Part shown: piece after piece, positions 1 to 6,597 of the stretch
How the letters are laid out: each line of letters starts with the position of its first letter
Position numbering within the stretch: position 1 is the first letter of the stretch
Source of the DNA: an uncultured Barnesiella sp.
GTDB taxonomy: Bacteria > Bacteroidota > Bacteroidia > Bacteroidales > Barnesiellaceae_A
Direction: 5' to 3'
Assembly (NCBI GenBank): GCA_904502265.1
Contig: CAJGDT010000083.1
Span: 1-7,267 of the forward strand
Length of the DNA stretch: 7,267 bases
Translations under genes and position numbers: made by a program
The notes under the pieces: generated by a model
Seen by the model: the letters and a program-made list of their open reading frames with translations, nothing else
Databases searched by the model: none
What the model was told of the DNA's origin: nothing

Positions 1-348
1 CTTCAAGGCATTCCATTGCTTGGGATTGTGACTTGCTGTGAGAATAATACCTCCACAAGCGCCCTCGCCTGTCACAGCAATTTCGGTTGTGGGAGTAGTT
101 GCCAATCCTATATATACAACATCCCAACCCATACCCATGAGCGTACCCACAACAGTATGCATTACCATCTCGCCCGAAATACGAGCATCGCGGCCAACAA
201 CAATTTTGTTGCTATCCAACTTACTATTTTTGCGTATAAACGCAGCATAGGCAGCCGTAAACTTCACAATATCAAGCGGATTAAGGCCATCGCCTACTGC
301 TCCACCGATTGTACCACGTATACCCGAAATAGATTTTATCAAAGCCAT
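1..348 (-). CDS. glmM: Phosphoglucosamine mutase (alpha-D-phosphohexomutase family), 3' end outside window
   Basis: This is the first 116 residues of an alpha-D-phosphohexomutase; the family is usually about 450-460 residues, so roughly three quarters lies beyond position 1. The N-terminus reads MALIKSISGIRGTIGG, the typical opening of this family. GRDAR is at residues 52-56, and the catalytic phosphoserine loop TASHNP is at 104-109, with Ser106 as the residue that carries the phosphate. In this family the enzyme interconverts glucosamine-6-phosphate and glucosamine-1-phosphate in the cytoplasm, feeding UDP-GlcNAc for peptidoglycan and lipid A. Phosphomannomutase or phosphoglucomutase activity cannot be excluded, because the specificity residues lie in the missing domains. 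The ATG follows the stop codon of the upstream lipoprotein gene by only six bases, which supports co-transcription. The start is well supported because the conserved N-terminus begins at this Met. Confidence 0.9.
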   Translation of the reverse strand, partial: MALIKSISGIRGTIGGAVGDGLNPLDIVKFTAAYAAFIRKNSKLDSNKIVVGRDARISGEMVMHTVVGTLMGMGWDVVYIGLATTPTTEIAVTGEGACGGIILTASHNPKQWNALK

Positions 349-354
349 AATATA

Positions 355-933
355 CTATATATTTGAGCGATAATAACGTATTGTATATAAGTAAGGGGTT
401 ACTGAGGTAAGGTCGTTCATCGAGCCGGCCTTAGATTTAACTACCAAGTTTACTTTACAAGGCATTTCAAGGTAGTTCAAGGGCAGTTGCACTCCTGTGC
501 CGTATTGAGATGATGAGTCCAACTCTGTATTATTAAAATTAAATGAGTAGGCCTGACTCAAGTCATTATCATTGCCCGTAGGCAATTGATCACCACCGGC
601 AGCCCAGGTAAGCAGGTTGATGCGCGAATAGCGGAAGAATATCAATTCGTTATACTTCACTTTTCCCTCATCACCATTCATCAACACTTGCATATACACG
701 TAGCCATCCTCATCAAGCTGATAGTAAGGCGCATCGGCACCCACCTCAAAGACTGAGTCGGCAGGTATATTTTTCACCACTTTTTGTGTTTTCAGGAATT
801 TATCTACTGCAGCGTTCTCTTCATCAAGCAACTCTGCATAGGATTTTTGTTCGTCGCACGAAGTTATTACTGTACATAACAACGAGAGTGCCAATACACT
901 GCACAAGATTGTAAATATTCGACGTATTTTCAT
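355..933 (-). CDS. DUF4827-type lipoprotein, possibly FKBP-like fold
   Basis: This 192-residue protein starts with a lipoprotein signal: basic MKIRR, a hydrophobic stretch at about residues 6-24, and a lipobox ending ITSC with Cys26 as the predicted lipidated residue. The mature protein begins CDEQKSYAELL, so it should be anchored in the inner or outer membrane, facing the periplasm or outside. I recognise the whole as resembling the Bacteroidales family DUF4827, whose function is unknown. The C-terminal half (GTGVQLPLNYL at 145-155, then a VNLVVKSKAG strand at 161-170 and PYLYTIRYY at 180-188) resembles the strand order of FKBP-type prolyl isomerases; that is my inference, and the usual active-site residues are not evident. 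The gene lies 23 bases after the DHH phosphoesterase gene and 6 bases before the mutase gene, so it is probably expressed with both. The start is fixed by the signal peptide. Confidence 0.8.
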   Translation of the reverse strand: MKIRRIFTILCSVLALSLLCTVITSCDEQKSYAELLDEENAAVDKFLKTQKVVKNIPADSVFEVGADAPYYQLDEDGYVYMQVLMNGDEGKVKYNELIFFRYSRINLLTWAAGGDQLPTGNDNDLSQAYSFNFNNTELDSSSQYGTGVQLPLNYLEMPCKVNLVVKSKAGSMNDLTSVTPYLYTIRYYRSNI

Positions 934-956
934 ATTTGGACTCTTTATATTTTTCT

Positions 957-1979
957 TTATTTTTTCTCACAATATAGGGGCAATACCTCGCGAAACTTAG
1001 CTATAGCCTCATCGAGCGTGCCATAAAACTCACCTCCGGCTGCATTCATATGGCCACCTCCGCCAAAATGCTCCGAGGCAATGGTATTGACAGCAAAATC
1101 GCCTTGCGAACGCAACGATATCTTGATATACTCTTTATCTTCGCGTATAAACACCGAGAAGTATATACCCTTGATACTCAACGGCACATTCACCAAGCCA
1201 TCGCAATCGCCTTTCTGGAAGTTGTAGCTTGTCATCTCCTCACGTGTGAGGTATATCATGGCAGCGCCATACTCGGGGAATAGCTCCATTTTGTTGCATA
1301 TAGCATAACTATTTAGCAACAACTTATTGGCAGTCTGCGTGTTACATGCAAGGGTATAGATTTGATCTTTATCTATGCGCTTTTTCACCAACAAGGCTAC
1401 TATATTGTATATCTCGGGCTGATTGGAGTTGTAGGTAAAGTTGCCGGTATCGGTCATCATTCCGGTATAGATTGCCTCGGCCGAACTACGACCCATCATA
1501 CGATAGTGTCCCATTTGCCATATTACACGAAATATCAACTCGCATGTCGACGAAATCTCGGGATGCGATATGGTAAGATCGCTGAAGGGTTCAGGATCTA
1601 AGTGGTGGTCTATAAGCACCTTATAGGCCTTCGACTCTGCCACTACACTCGACAACTTATCGATGCGATGCAAAGCATTGTAGTCAAGGCTGAATATCAT
1701 ATCGGCTTGAGCTATAGCATCAATCGCCTTCTCAGGGTGTTGGGTATATACCACTACATAACGCATTCCCGACAAGAAGTGCAAGTTGCGAGGCACCATA
1801 TCGGGCATCACAACTGTTACCTGTTTATTGAGTTTACGCAAGTAATGATACAATCCCAATGACGAACCTATAGCATCACCATCGGGCGACACATGGCTGG
1901 TAATGACTATGTTATTGTGAAGCAAAATAGCCTCACGCAGTTTCTCTATCTTTTCGGCAGATATTATAGGTGTTATCAT
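957..1979 (-). CDS. DHH/DHHA1 family phosphoesterase, NrnA-like oligoribonuclease / pAp phosphatase
   Basis: This is a 340-residue protein with the full DHH phosphoesterase motif set. Motif I is HVSPDGDAIGS at 29-39 (metal ligands His29, Asp33, Asp35), Asp99 lies in SLDYNALHRI, the signature DHH is at 124-126, and Asp177 lies in MMTDTGNF. A C-terminal DHHA1 domain ends in GGGGHMNAAGG at 306-316, the substrate-binding loop. Length and domain order match NrnA proteins (about 310-340 residues). Those are manganese-dependent enzymes that degrade 2-5-mers of RNA and dephosphorylate 3'-phosphoadenosine 5'-phosphate. A cyclic-dinucleotide or pApA hydrolase of the same superfamily is the main alternative, but no membrane or PAS domain typical of GdpP is present. 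It is the first gene after an 87-base gap carrying a promoter, so it probably heads an operon with the lipoprotein and mutase genes. The ATG is the first Met after the -7 box. Confidence 0.92.
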   Translation of the reverse strand: MITPIISAEKIEKLREAILLHNNIVITSHVSPDGDAIGSSLGLYHYLRKLNKQVTVVMPDMVPRNLHFLSGMRYVVVYTQHPEKAIDAIAQADMIFSLDYNALHRIDKLSSVVAESKAYKVLIDHHLDPEPFSDLTISHPEISSTCELIFRVIWQMGHYRMMGRSSAEAIYTGMMTDTGNFTYNSNQPEIYNIVALLVKKRIDKDQIYTLACNTQTANKLLLNSYAICNKMELFPEYGAAMIYLTREEMTSYNFQKGDCDGLVNVPLSIKGIYFSVFIREDKEYIKISLRSQGDFAVNTIASEHFGGGGHMNAAGGEFYGTLDEAIAKFREVLPLYCEKK

Positions 1980-1983
1980 GTTG

Positions 1984-2013
1984 CAAAAGTAACAAAATAA
2001 ATTGACATAGAAA
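1984..2013 (-). promoter_or_regulatory. Bacteroidetes-type sigma-ABfr promoter for the DHH phosphoesterase operon
   Basis: On the minus strand, TACTTTTG (complement of 1984-1991) matches the Bacteroidetes -7 consensus TAnnTTTG exactly. Eighteen bases upstream is TTTC (complement of 2010-2013), three of four bases of the -33 element TTTG. The box ends four bases before the ATG at 1979, so transcription would start at or next to the start codon and give a leaderless or nearly leaderless mRNA. The consensus is established for Bacteroides; use of this copy is inferred. Confidence 0.6.
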
Positions 2014-2036
2014 CCGCTCTATACCGCCACGGTTCT
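2009..2036 (-). terminator. Weak hairpin, possible terminator of the upstream operon
   Basis: On the minus strand AGAACCG (complement of 2030-2036) can pair with CGGTTTCT (complement of 2009-2016) with one bulged T, across a 13-base loop. T-rich sequence follows at some distance rather than as an immediate U-tract. It lies about 31 bases after the Nudix stop codon. The stem is short, and its downstream arm overlaps the proposed -33 element, so it is either a weak terminator, an attenuating structure, or chance. Confidence 0.25.
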
Positions 2037-2066
2037 TTTATTATATCAAAACTTTATAAAAAATAT

Positions 2067-2582
2067 TTAATCTCTTCGCAATAACGGTAAGAGCTTGGCA
2101 AACTCATCTTCAAAGTTGGGTGTAAACACCCCTTGGCCTATATTTGACAATATATCTTCGATTGCCCAATACTTACCCTCATCAATCTCCACGGGGTCTA
2201 CCTTTATCGGACCCTCATACACGGTGCGATATGAATATACCAACTCGCGTTCGATACGTGACTGAAAGTGATAAGTAAAATTGTGTATGGGTTCAAACAA
2301 TGTGATACCCAACTCCTCTCGCACCTCTCGATGCAAAGCCTCATCGATACTTTCTCCATAGTCAACGTGTCCACCAACGGCTGTATCCCACTTGCCGGGT
2401 TGTATCTCTTTGTTCATCGAACGACGTTGCAAATACAATCGACCTTGTGTGTCGAAGACGTGTAGATGCACTACCGGATGCAACAACATACTGCCACTGT
2501 GACACTCGCGACGAGTCGCTTTGTCTACCACATTACCGGCTTCGTCGACCACGGGAAACCACTCTTCTTTGATATCACTCAT
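2067..2582 (-). CDS. Nudix hydrolase, IPP-isomerase-like (YfcD-type) subfamily without the isomerase cysteine
   Basis: This 171-residue protein has a complete Nudix box at residues 71-93: GHVDYGE (Glu77), then REVREELGI (85-93), satisfying Gx5Ex7REUxEExGU. The glutamates bind the magnesium used to hydrolyse a nucleoside-diphosphate-linked substrate. The flanks (WFPVVDEAGNVVDKATRREC at 8-27, HPVVHLHVFD at 35-44, KWDTAVGG at 64-71) are those of the branch that also holds type 1 isopentenyl-diphosphate isomerase. The catalytic cysteine of that isomerase, just before the GHP of its box, aligns here with Gly70, so isomerase activity is unlikely. The substrate is unknown. The gene begins 8 bases after the topB stop codon and is the last of a tight cluster. 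The spacer is purine-rich (AAGAGAGT) and may help ribosome binding. It ends with TAA. Confidence 0.9.
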   Translation of the reverse strand: MSDIKEEWFPVVDEAGNVVDKATRRECHSGSMLLHPVVHLHVFDTQGRLYLQRRSMNKEIQPGKWDTAVGGHVDYGESIDEALHREVREELGITLFEPIHNFTYHFQSRIERELVYSYRTVYEGPIKVDPVEIDEGKYWAIEDILSNIGQGVFTPNFEDEFAKLLPLLRRD

Positions 2583-2590
2583 ACTCTCTT

Positions 2591-4657
2591 TTATTTCATC
2601 TTGTCTACTATCTGTTGCAACTGCTCGGGGGTCAATTCACTGCCGTATGTATCGAACGACAAGCGGAAGTCGCACCCCTCTTGCCAGGCACTGCAACCAT
2701 AGGCTGCCTTTCCCTTTATCACCACTCCTTTGCCACACTTAGGACAAGTTACAGCAACAGGACGCTGCTCGGCTTTAGGCTCTGTTTTTTTCTTTTCGCG
2801 GGGCTTGCGAGGTTTCTTCTCTTCGCTACCGGCAGTACTCTTTTTGCGACTCTTTTTGGTTTCTTCCTCTTGCGGTGTCGATGCCACCGAACCTGTATTG
2901 TCGCTCAGCACATCTTTCACTATCGAGTTAACCATTACCTTTAGCTCTTCAAGGAAATTGGCCGGTTCATACTCGCTACGCTCTATACGACGCAACTTGT
3001 TTTCCCACTGTCCGGTCAACTCTACCGACTTCAACAACTCGTTGCGTATAGTCTGTATCAGCTCTACACCGGTCGGCGTTGCTATAAGGCTCTTTCGTTC
3101 CTTGCGTATATATCGACGCTTAAACAATATCTCTATAATGGCAGCACGTGTCGAAGGGCGACCTATACCATTCTCCTTCAACGCATCGCGCAACACCTCA
3201 TCATCGACACTCTTACCGGCAGTCTCCATGGCACGCAACAGGGTAGCTTCGGTATAAGGTTTGGGCGGTTGTGTCTGCTTTTCGGTGAGCGACGGCTCGT
3301 GCGCGCCACTCTCACCTTTGACAAATTCGGGCAAGATTTGACCCTCGGTACTCTCCTCTCCCACATCCTCTTTGCCAAACACTACGCGCCATCCGGGTGC
3401 AAGTATTTGTCGACCTGTTACTTTAAACTCTACATCCTCCACACTCGCCATAACGGTGGTATTGGCAACCTGACAATCGGGATAGAATGCAGCAATAAAC
3501 CTACGCGCTACAAGGTCATACACTTGTCGCTCACGGTCGGTAAGGTTATTGGCCTTTACATTGGTAGGAATAATGGCATGGTGGTCGGTAACCTTGCTGT
3601 TGTCAAACACCTTCTTACTCTTGGGCAACTTATCTTGCTTCAACAATGGGGTCACCAAGGCCTCATACTGATGCAACGCTCCCAATATGCCCTTTACCTT
3701 GGGATAGATATCATCACTCAGATAGGTAGTATCGACACGCGGATAGGTGGTTACTTTCTTCTCATAGAGGCCTTGTATCAGTTGCAAGGTCTCCTCGGCC
3801 GAGAACGAAAATTTCTTGTTACACTCCACCTGCAAACTTGTCAAGTCAAACAACCGAGGCGCCGATTCTTTGCCATTTTTGGTAGTAACATCGGTTATCG
3901 TCAAGGGCTTGCCTACAATCGTTTCGAGTGCCTTCTGACCCTCCTCAACGCTATCATATTTACCCTTCGTTACCGAAAAGGTTGTATCGCGATATACCGT
4001 CTTCAACTCCCAATAGGGTTGCGGCACAAAGTTCTCAATTTCAAGTTGTCGATTGACAATGAGCGCCAGTGTAGGTGTTTGCACACGACCTATCGACAAC
4101 ACTTGTCGATCGTGGCCATAGCGCAATGTATACAATCGGGTAGCATTCATACCCAACAACCAGTCGCCTATAGCTCGGGTCAAGCCTGCCAGGTACAATC
4201 TATTAAACTCATCTTGAGGCTTAAGGTTGGCAAATCCCTCGCGTATAGACTCTTCGGTAAGCGACGATATCCACAAGCGCATCACCGGACACTTACACCC
4301 GGCCTTTTGCATCACCCATCGTTGTATGAGCTCACCTTCTTGGCCGGCATCACCGCAGTTTATCACCATCTCGGCTTGCGAGATAAGTTGCTCTATTACC
4401 TTAAATTGTTTCTCTACGCCCTTATCATCCTTGAGCTTGATACCAAATCGTTGCGGTATCATAGGCAATGAGCCGAGCGACCACCGTTTCCAGCGCTCGT
4501 CATACTCGTGTGGCTCTTTCAACTCACACAAGTGACCATATACCCACGTCACACAATAGTCATTACCTTCGTAATAACCATCACGGCGCGAGCGTGCGCC
4601 CAAGATATCGGCTATATCCTTGGCTACGCTGGGTTTCTCGGCTATACACACCTTCAT
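2591..4657 (-). CDS. topB: DNA topoisomerase III (type IA)
   Basis: This 688-residue enzyme, close to the 653 of E. coli TopB, relaxes negative supercoils and decatenates replication or recombination intermediates through a covalent 5'-phosphotyrosine. The N-terminal TOPRIM domain starts MKVCIAEKPSVAKDI (Glu7) and continues to CGDAGQEGELIQRWV at 101-115. The active-site segment TTYPRVD places the nucleophile at Tyr305 and the conserved arginine at Arg307. Other family motifs are LSIGRVQTPTLALI (187-200), HHAIIPT (359-365) and GIGRPSTRA (497-505). A lysine-rich linker (about 598-632) leads to one C-terminal zinc-ribbon-like element with Cys638, Cys641, Cys655 and Cys662, probably for DNA or protein contacts. 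The usual second TOPRIM aspartate is glycine (Gly105), which I believe is common in Bacteroidetes TopB. The ATG is five bases after the mazG stop codon, so the two genes are likely co-translated. Confidence 0.96.
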   Translation of the reverse strand: MKVCIAEKPSVAKDIADILGARSRRDGYYEGNDYCVTWVYGHLCELKEPHEYDERWKRWSLGSLPMIPQRFGIKLKDDKGVEKQFKVIEQLISQAEMVINCGDAGQEGELIQRWVMQKAGCKCPVMRLWISSLTEESIREGFANLKPQDEFNRLYLAGLTRAIGDWLLGMNATRLYTLRYGHDRQVLSIGRVQTPTLALIVNRQLEIENFVPQPYWELKTVYRDTTFSVTKGKYDSVEEGQKALETIVGKPLTITDVTTKNGKESAPRLFDLTSLQVECNKKFSFSAEETLQLIQGLYEKKVTTYPRVDTTYLSDDIYPKVKGILGALHQYEALVTPLLKQDKLPKSKKVFDNSKVTDHHAIIPTNVKANNLTDRERQVYDLVARRFIAAFYPDCQVANTTVMASVEDVEFKVTGRQILAPGWRVVFGKEDVGEESTEGQILPEFVKGESGAHEPSLTEKQTQPPKPYTEATLLRAMETAGKSVDDEVLRDALKENGIGRPSTRAAIIEILFKRRYIRKERKSLIATPTGVELIQTIRNELLKSVELTGQWENKLRRIERSEYEPANFLEELKVMVNSIVKDVLSDNTGSVASTPQEEETKKSRKKSTAGSEEKKPRKPREKKKTEPKAEQRPVAVTCPKCGKGVVIKGKAAYGCSAWQEGCDFRLSFDTYGSELTPEQLQQIVDKMK

Positions 4658-4662
4658 ACCTT

Positions 4663-5454
4663 CTATAATCCTTGCTGTTTGGCTTCATCCCACAGAGCAT
4701 CCATTTCGGCCAATGTCATCTCTTTGAGATTTTTTCCCTCGCGGAGGGCTCCTTGTTCTACATAGTTAAAACGGCGGATAAACTTCTGATTGGTACGTTC
4801 CAAGGCATTCTCGGGATTGATTTTATACAATCTTGCTGCATTGACAAGGCTGAATATGAAATCGCCCATCTCGGCCTCCATGCCATCAGCATTGCCGGTT
4901 GCTATCTCGCGTTGCAATTCGTCAAACTCCTCACGCACCTTATCCCACACTTGCTCGGGACGTTCCCAGTCGAAGCCCACATTACAGGCTTTCTCTTGGA
5001 TTCTGAAGGCTTTTACCAACGCAGGCAAGCCCGATGGCACGCCTGCAAGCACGGTCTTATTACCGCCTTTTTCTTTGAGTTTGATTTGCTCCCAGTTTTG
5101 TTCCACCTGGCGCGAGCCATCGACACTCACATCGCCAAAAACGTGCGGATGACGGAATATAAGTTTATCGCACAAGGCATTGCACACCTCGGCCACATCA
5201 TACAATCCTTGTTCCTCGCCTATCTTCGAGTAGAACACTACGTGCAACAGCACATCGCCCAACTCTTTCTTGATAGCGTCGTTATCACAATTGATAATTG
5301 CCTCACACAACTCATAGGTCTCCTCTATGGTATTGGATCGCAAGCTTTCATTAGTTTGCTTGCGATCCCAGGGGCATTTCTCACGTAATTCATCCAACAC
5401 GTCAAGCAAGCGACCAAATGCCGCAAGCTTTTCTTCTCGGCTATGTTTCATCAT
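4663..5454 (-). CDS. mazG: Nucleoside triphosphate pyrophosphohydrolase MazG
   Basis: At 263 residues this matches the length of E. coli MazG. It hydrolyses NTPs and dNTPs to monophosphates and pyrophosphate in the cytoplasm, acting in nucleotide-pool cleansing and, in E. coli, in limiting ppGpp during starvation. It has two tandem all-alpha MazG domains. The first carries CPWDRKQTNESLRSNTIEE (27-45) with metal ligands in EETYE (44-48) and ELGD (64-67). The second carries EEFDE (175-179) and EMGD (195-198), preceded by the conserved CNVGFDW (157-163). The gene starts 19 bases after the mscS-type gene and ends five bases before topB, so it sits in the middle of the operon. The protein starts MMKHSREE; either adjacent Met could be the true start, differing by one residue. 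It ends with TAG. Confidence 0.96.
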   Translation of the reverse strand: MMKHSREEKLAAFGRLLDVLDELREKCPWDRKQTNESLRSNTIEETYELCEAIINCDNDAIKKELGDVLLHVVFYSKIGEEQGLYDVAEVCNALCDKLIFRHPHVFGDVSVDGSRQVEQNWEQIKLKEKGGNKTVLAGVPSGLPALVKAFRIQEKACNVGFDWERPEQVWDKVREEFDELQREIATGNADGMEAEMGDFIFSLVNAARLYKINPENALERTNQKFIRRFNYVEQGALREGKNLKEMTLAEMDALWDEAKQQGL

Positions 5455-5473
5455 CTATGTTTTTTAGGATATA

Positions 5474-6394
5474 TCACTCTTTGGTAATATGTACATCCAT
5501 TTGGGGGAAGGGGAACGACAAGCCATACTTGCCAAACTCCTTATATACACGCTCATTCATACCGAAGTACACATCCCAGTAGTCACCACCATCTACCCAT
5601 GCACGTACAACTATCTCTACTGCGCTGTCGGCGAGGTTATTGAGTGCAACAAAGGGTGCGGGATCTTGCTTGATGCGCTTATCTTCGCTCATAAATTGTG
5701 TAAGCACGGCCTTAGCTTTCTCAAAGTCATCACCATACGATATGGTAAAAGTCCAGTCAACACGACGAGTTCCAGCCTTGCTATAGTTTACCACCATGTC
5801 ATTCGACAACTTGGCATTGGGCACAATGATTATTTTGTTATCGCCTGTTGTAAGCAATGTGTTGAAGATTTGAATCTCTTTCACACCACCCGATACACCG
5901 GCTGCATCAATCCAGTCGCCTACCTTGAAGGGCTTGAACAACAAGATCATCACACCACCGGCAAAATTTTGCAAAGTACCACTCAAAGCCATACCAACAG
6001 CCACACCGGCCGAGGCAAAGAGTGCTACAAACGAACTTGTATTAATTCCCAAAACACCAATAATAGTAATGATAAGCACAAACATCATCACTACTCTTAC
6101 AAGGCTCAACAAGAACGAGTTGACCGAAGGATCGACATTGCGTTTATTGAGGGCTTTCTTCACAATCTTATACAACAGGTTGATAAGCGACTTTCCTACC
6201 CAATAGATAATAAGTGCAACAAGTATCTTCAGACCCAAGTCCAAAGCACTCGACATGAGTTGCGACCACAATTCGTTAAAGTCGGCTTTCGATATTTCCT
6301 CAACAACTTGTTCGATTTTTACAGGGGCTGCAGCTGTCGAATCTGCAGCAATAGCCATTACTTCGCTATTTACTTGGAGAAGCACGTTACTCAT
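5474..6394 (-). CDS. Small-conductance mechanosensitive channel, MscS family
   Basis: This is a 306-residue inner-membrane channel of the small MscS class (E. coli MscS has 286). It opens under membrane tension to release solutes on hypo-osmotic shock. Three membrane segments are visible: TM1 about 51-75, TM2 about 93-117 and the pore-lining TM3 about 119-153. TM3 shows the Gly/Ala packing pattern (ASAGVAVGMALSG, 127-139) followed by LQNFAGG and the hallmark KPFKVGDWI (154-162). The cytoplasmic beta and alpha/beta domains follow, with VPNAKLSND (191-199) and the closing GLSFPFPQMDVHI (291-303). The first 47 residues are polar and lack a signal peptide; Met13 is a possible alternative start that would shorten this tail. 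It is probably the first gene of the mscS-mazG-topB-Nudix cluster. No convincing promoter is visible in the 39 bases between the upstream pseudogene remnant and the start. Confidence 0.93.
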   Translation of the reverse strand: MSNVLLQVNSEVMAIAADSTAAAPVKIEQVVEEISKADFNELWSQLMSSALDLGLKILVALIIYWVGKSLINLLYKIVKKALNKRNVDPSVNSFLLSLVRVVMMFVLIITIIGVLGINTSSFVALFASAGVAVGMALSGTLQNFAGGVMILLFKPFKVGDWIDAAGVSGGVKEIQIFNTLLTTGDNKIIIVPNAKLSNDMVVNYSKAGTRRVDWTFTISYGDDFEKAKAVLTQFMSEDKRIKQDPAPFVALNNLADSAVEIVVRAWVDGGDYWDVYFGMNERVYKEFGKYGLSFPFPQMDVHITKE

Positions 6395-6433
6395 AACTTT
6401 TACTTTTTTGATGTTTATATAATATTACTCTAT

Positions 6434-6517
6434 TTAATTTTCATACACACGTTTATACCATTGCAAGGTTCGATTGTAACCCTCTACTACCGCATCCTTG
6501 GCTACACCGGGTATAAT
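6434..6517 (-). pseudogene. Remnant C-terminus of a second C11 peptidase paralogue
   Basis: On the minus strand, in a frame different from the C11 gene, the bases after its stop codon read IIPGVAKDAVVEGYNRTLQWYKRVYEN and then TAA at 6434-6436. From IIP onward this aligns without gaps to the C-terminus of the C11 gene: GYNRTLQWYKRVYEN against NYYRSLQWYDHVYR, with 12 of 25 residues identical by hand count. A TAG at 6524-6526 blocks this frame upstream, no start codon precedes it, and no catalytic residues remain, so it cannot be an intact gene. I infer it is the 3' end left after most of an adjacent tandem paralogue was deleted. A local tandem duplication of the tail is the alternative. Confidence 0.65.
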
Positions 6518-6597
6518 TCCTATCTATACACATGGTCATACCACTGCAACGAGCGGTAGTAATTATTCACATACTTATCATTTACCAATGCGGGTAT
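6434..6597 (-). repeat. Diverged direct repeat, period 83 bases, of the C11 3' end
   Basis: Two direct copies lie head to tail: 6520-6597 (the tail of the C11 reading frame) and 6434-6514. Both begin ATACCC on the minus strand and share TTGCA, TGGTAT and GTGTAT blocks at matching offsets. Across the first 24 codons I count 46 of 72 identical bases. The 83-base offset is not a multiple of three, so the second copy is out of frame with the first. Confidence 0.7.

Noticed and set aside
16..366. A 116-codon open frame on the plus strand opposite the mutase gene
   Set aside because: The minus strand encodes the conserved mutase N-terminus and the catalytic TASHNP loop. The plus-strand translation is His/Thr/Asn-rich noise.
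3269..4471. A 400-codon open frame on the plus strand opposite topB
   Set aside because: It lies wholly within a clear topB gene. The translation is rich in Leu, Arg, His and Tyr with no family motif. It stays open because the codons TTA, CTA and TCA are sparse in topB, a codon-bias shadow.
4672..5388. A 238-codon open frame on the plus strand opposite mazG
   Set aside because: MazG motifs in the minus frame are complete and at full family length. The opposite frame shows no domain or start signal.
6395..6433. A promoter for the MscS-type gene
   Set aside because: The stretch is AT-rich, but no TAnnTTTG box is present on the minus strand. Any call would rest on base composition alone.
6520..6522. 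The C11 stop as a frameshift or sequencing error extending into the downstream tail
   Set aside because: Both copies end in equivalent C-terminal sequence, so the first is already complete at its stop. Joining them would duplicate the tail, not repair the gene.
5489..6559. A 356-codon open frame on the plus strand opposite the MscS-type gene and running into the C11 gene
   Set aside because: It is antisense to a well-supported channel gene, its translation has no recognisable domain, and it crosses gene boundaries, so it is a shadow frame.
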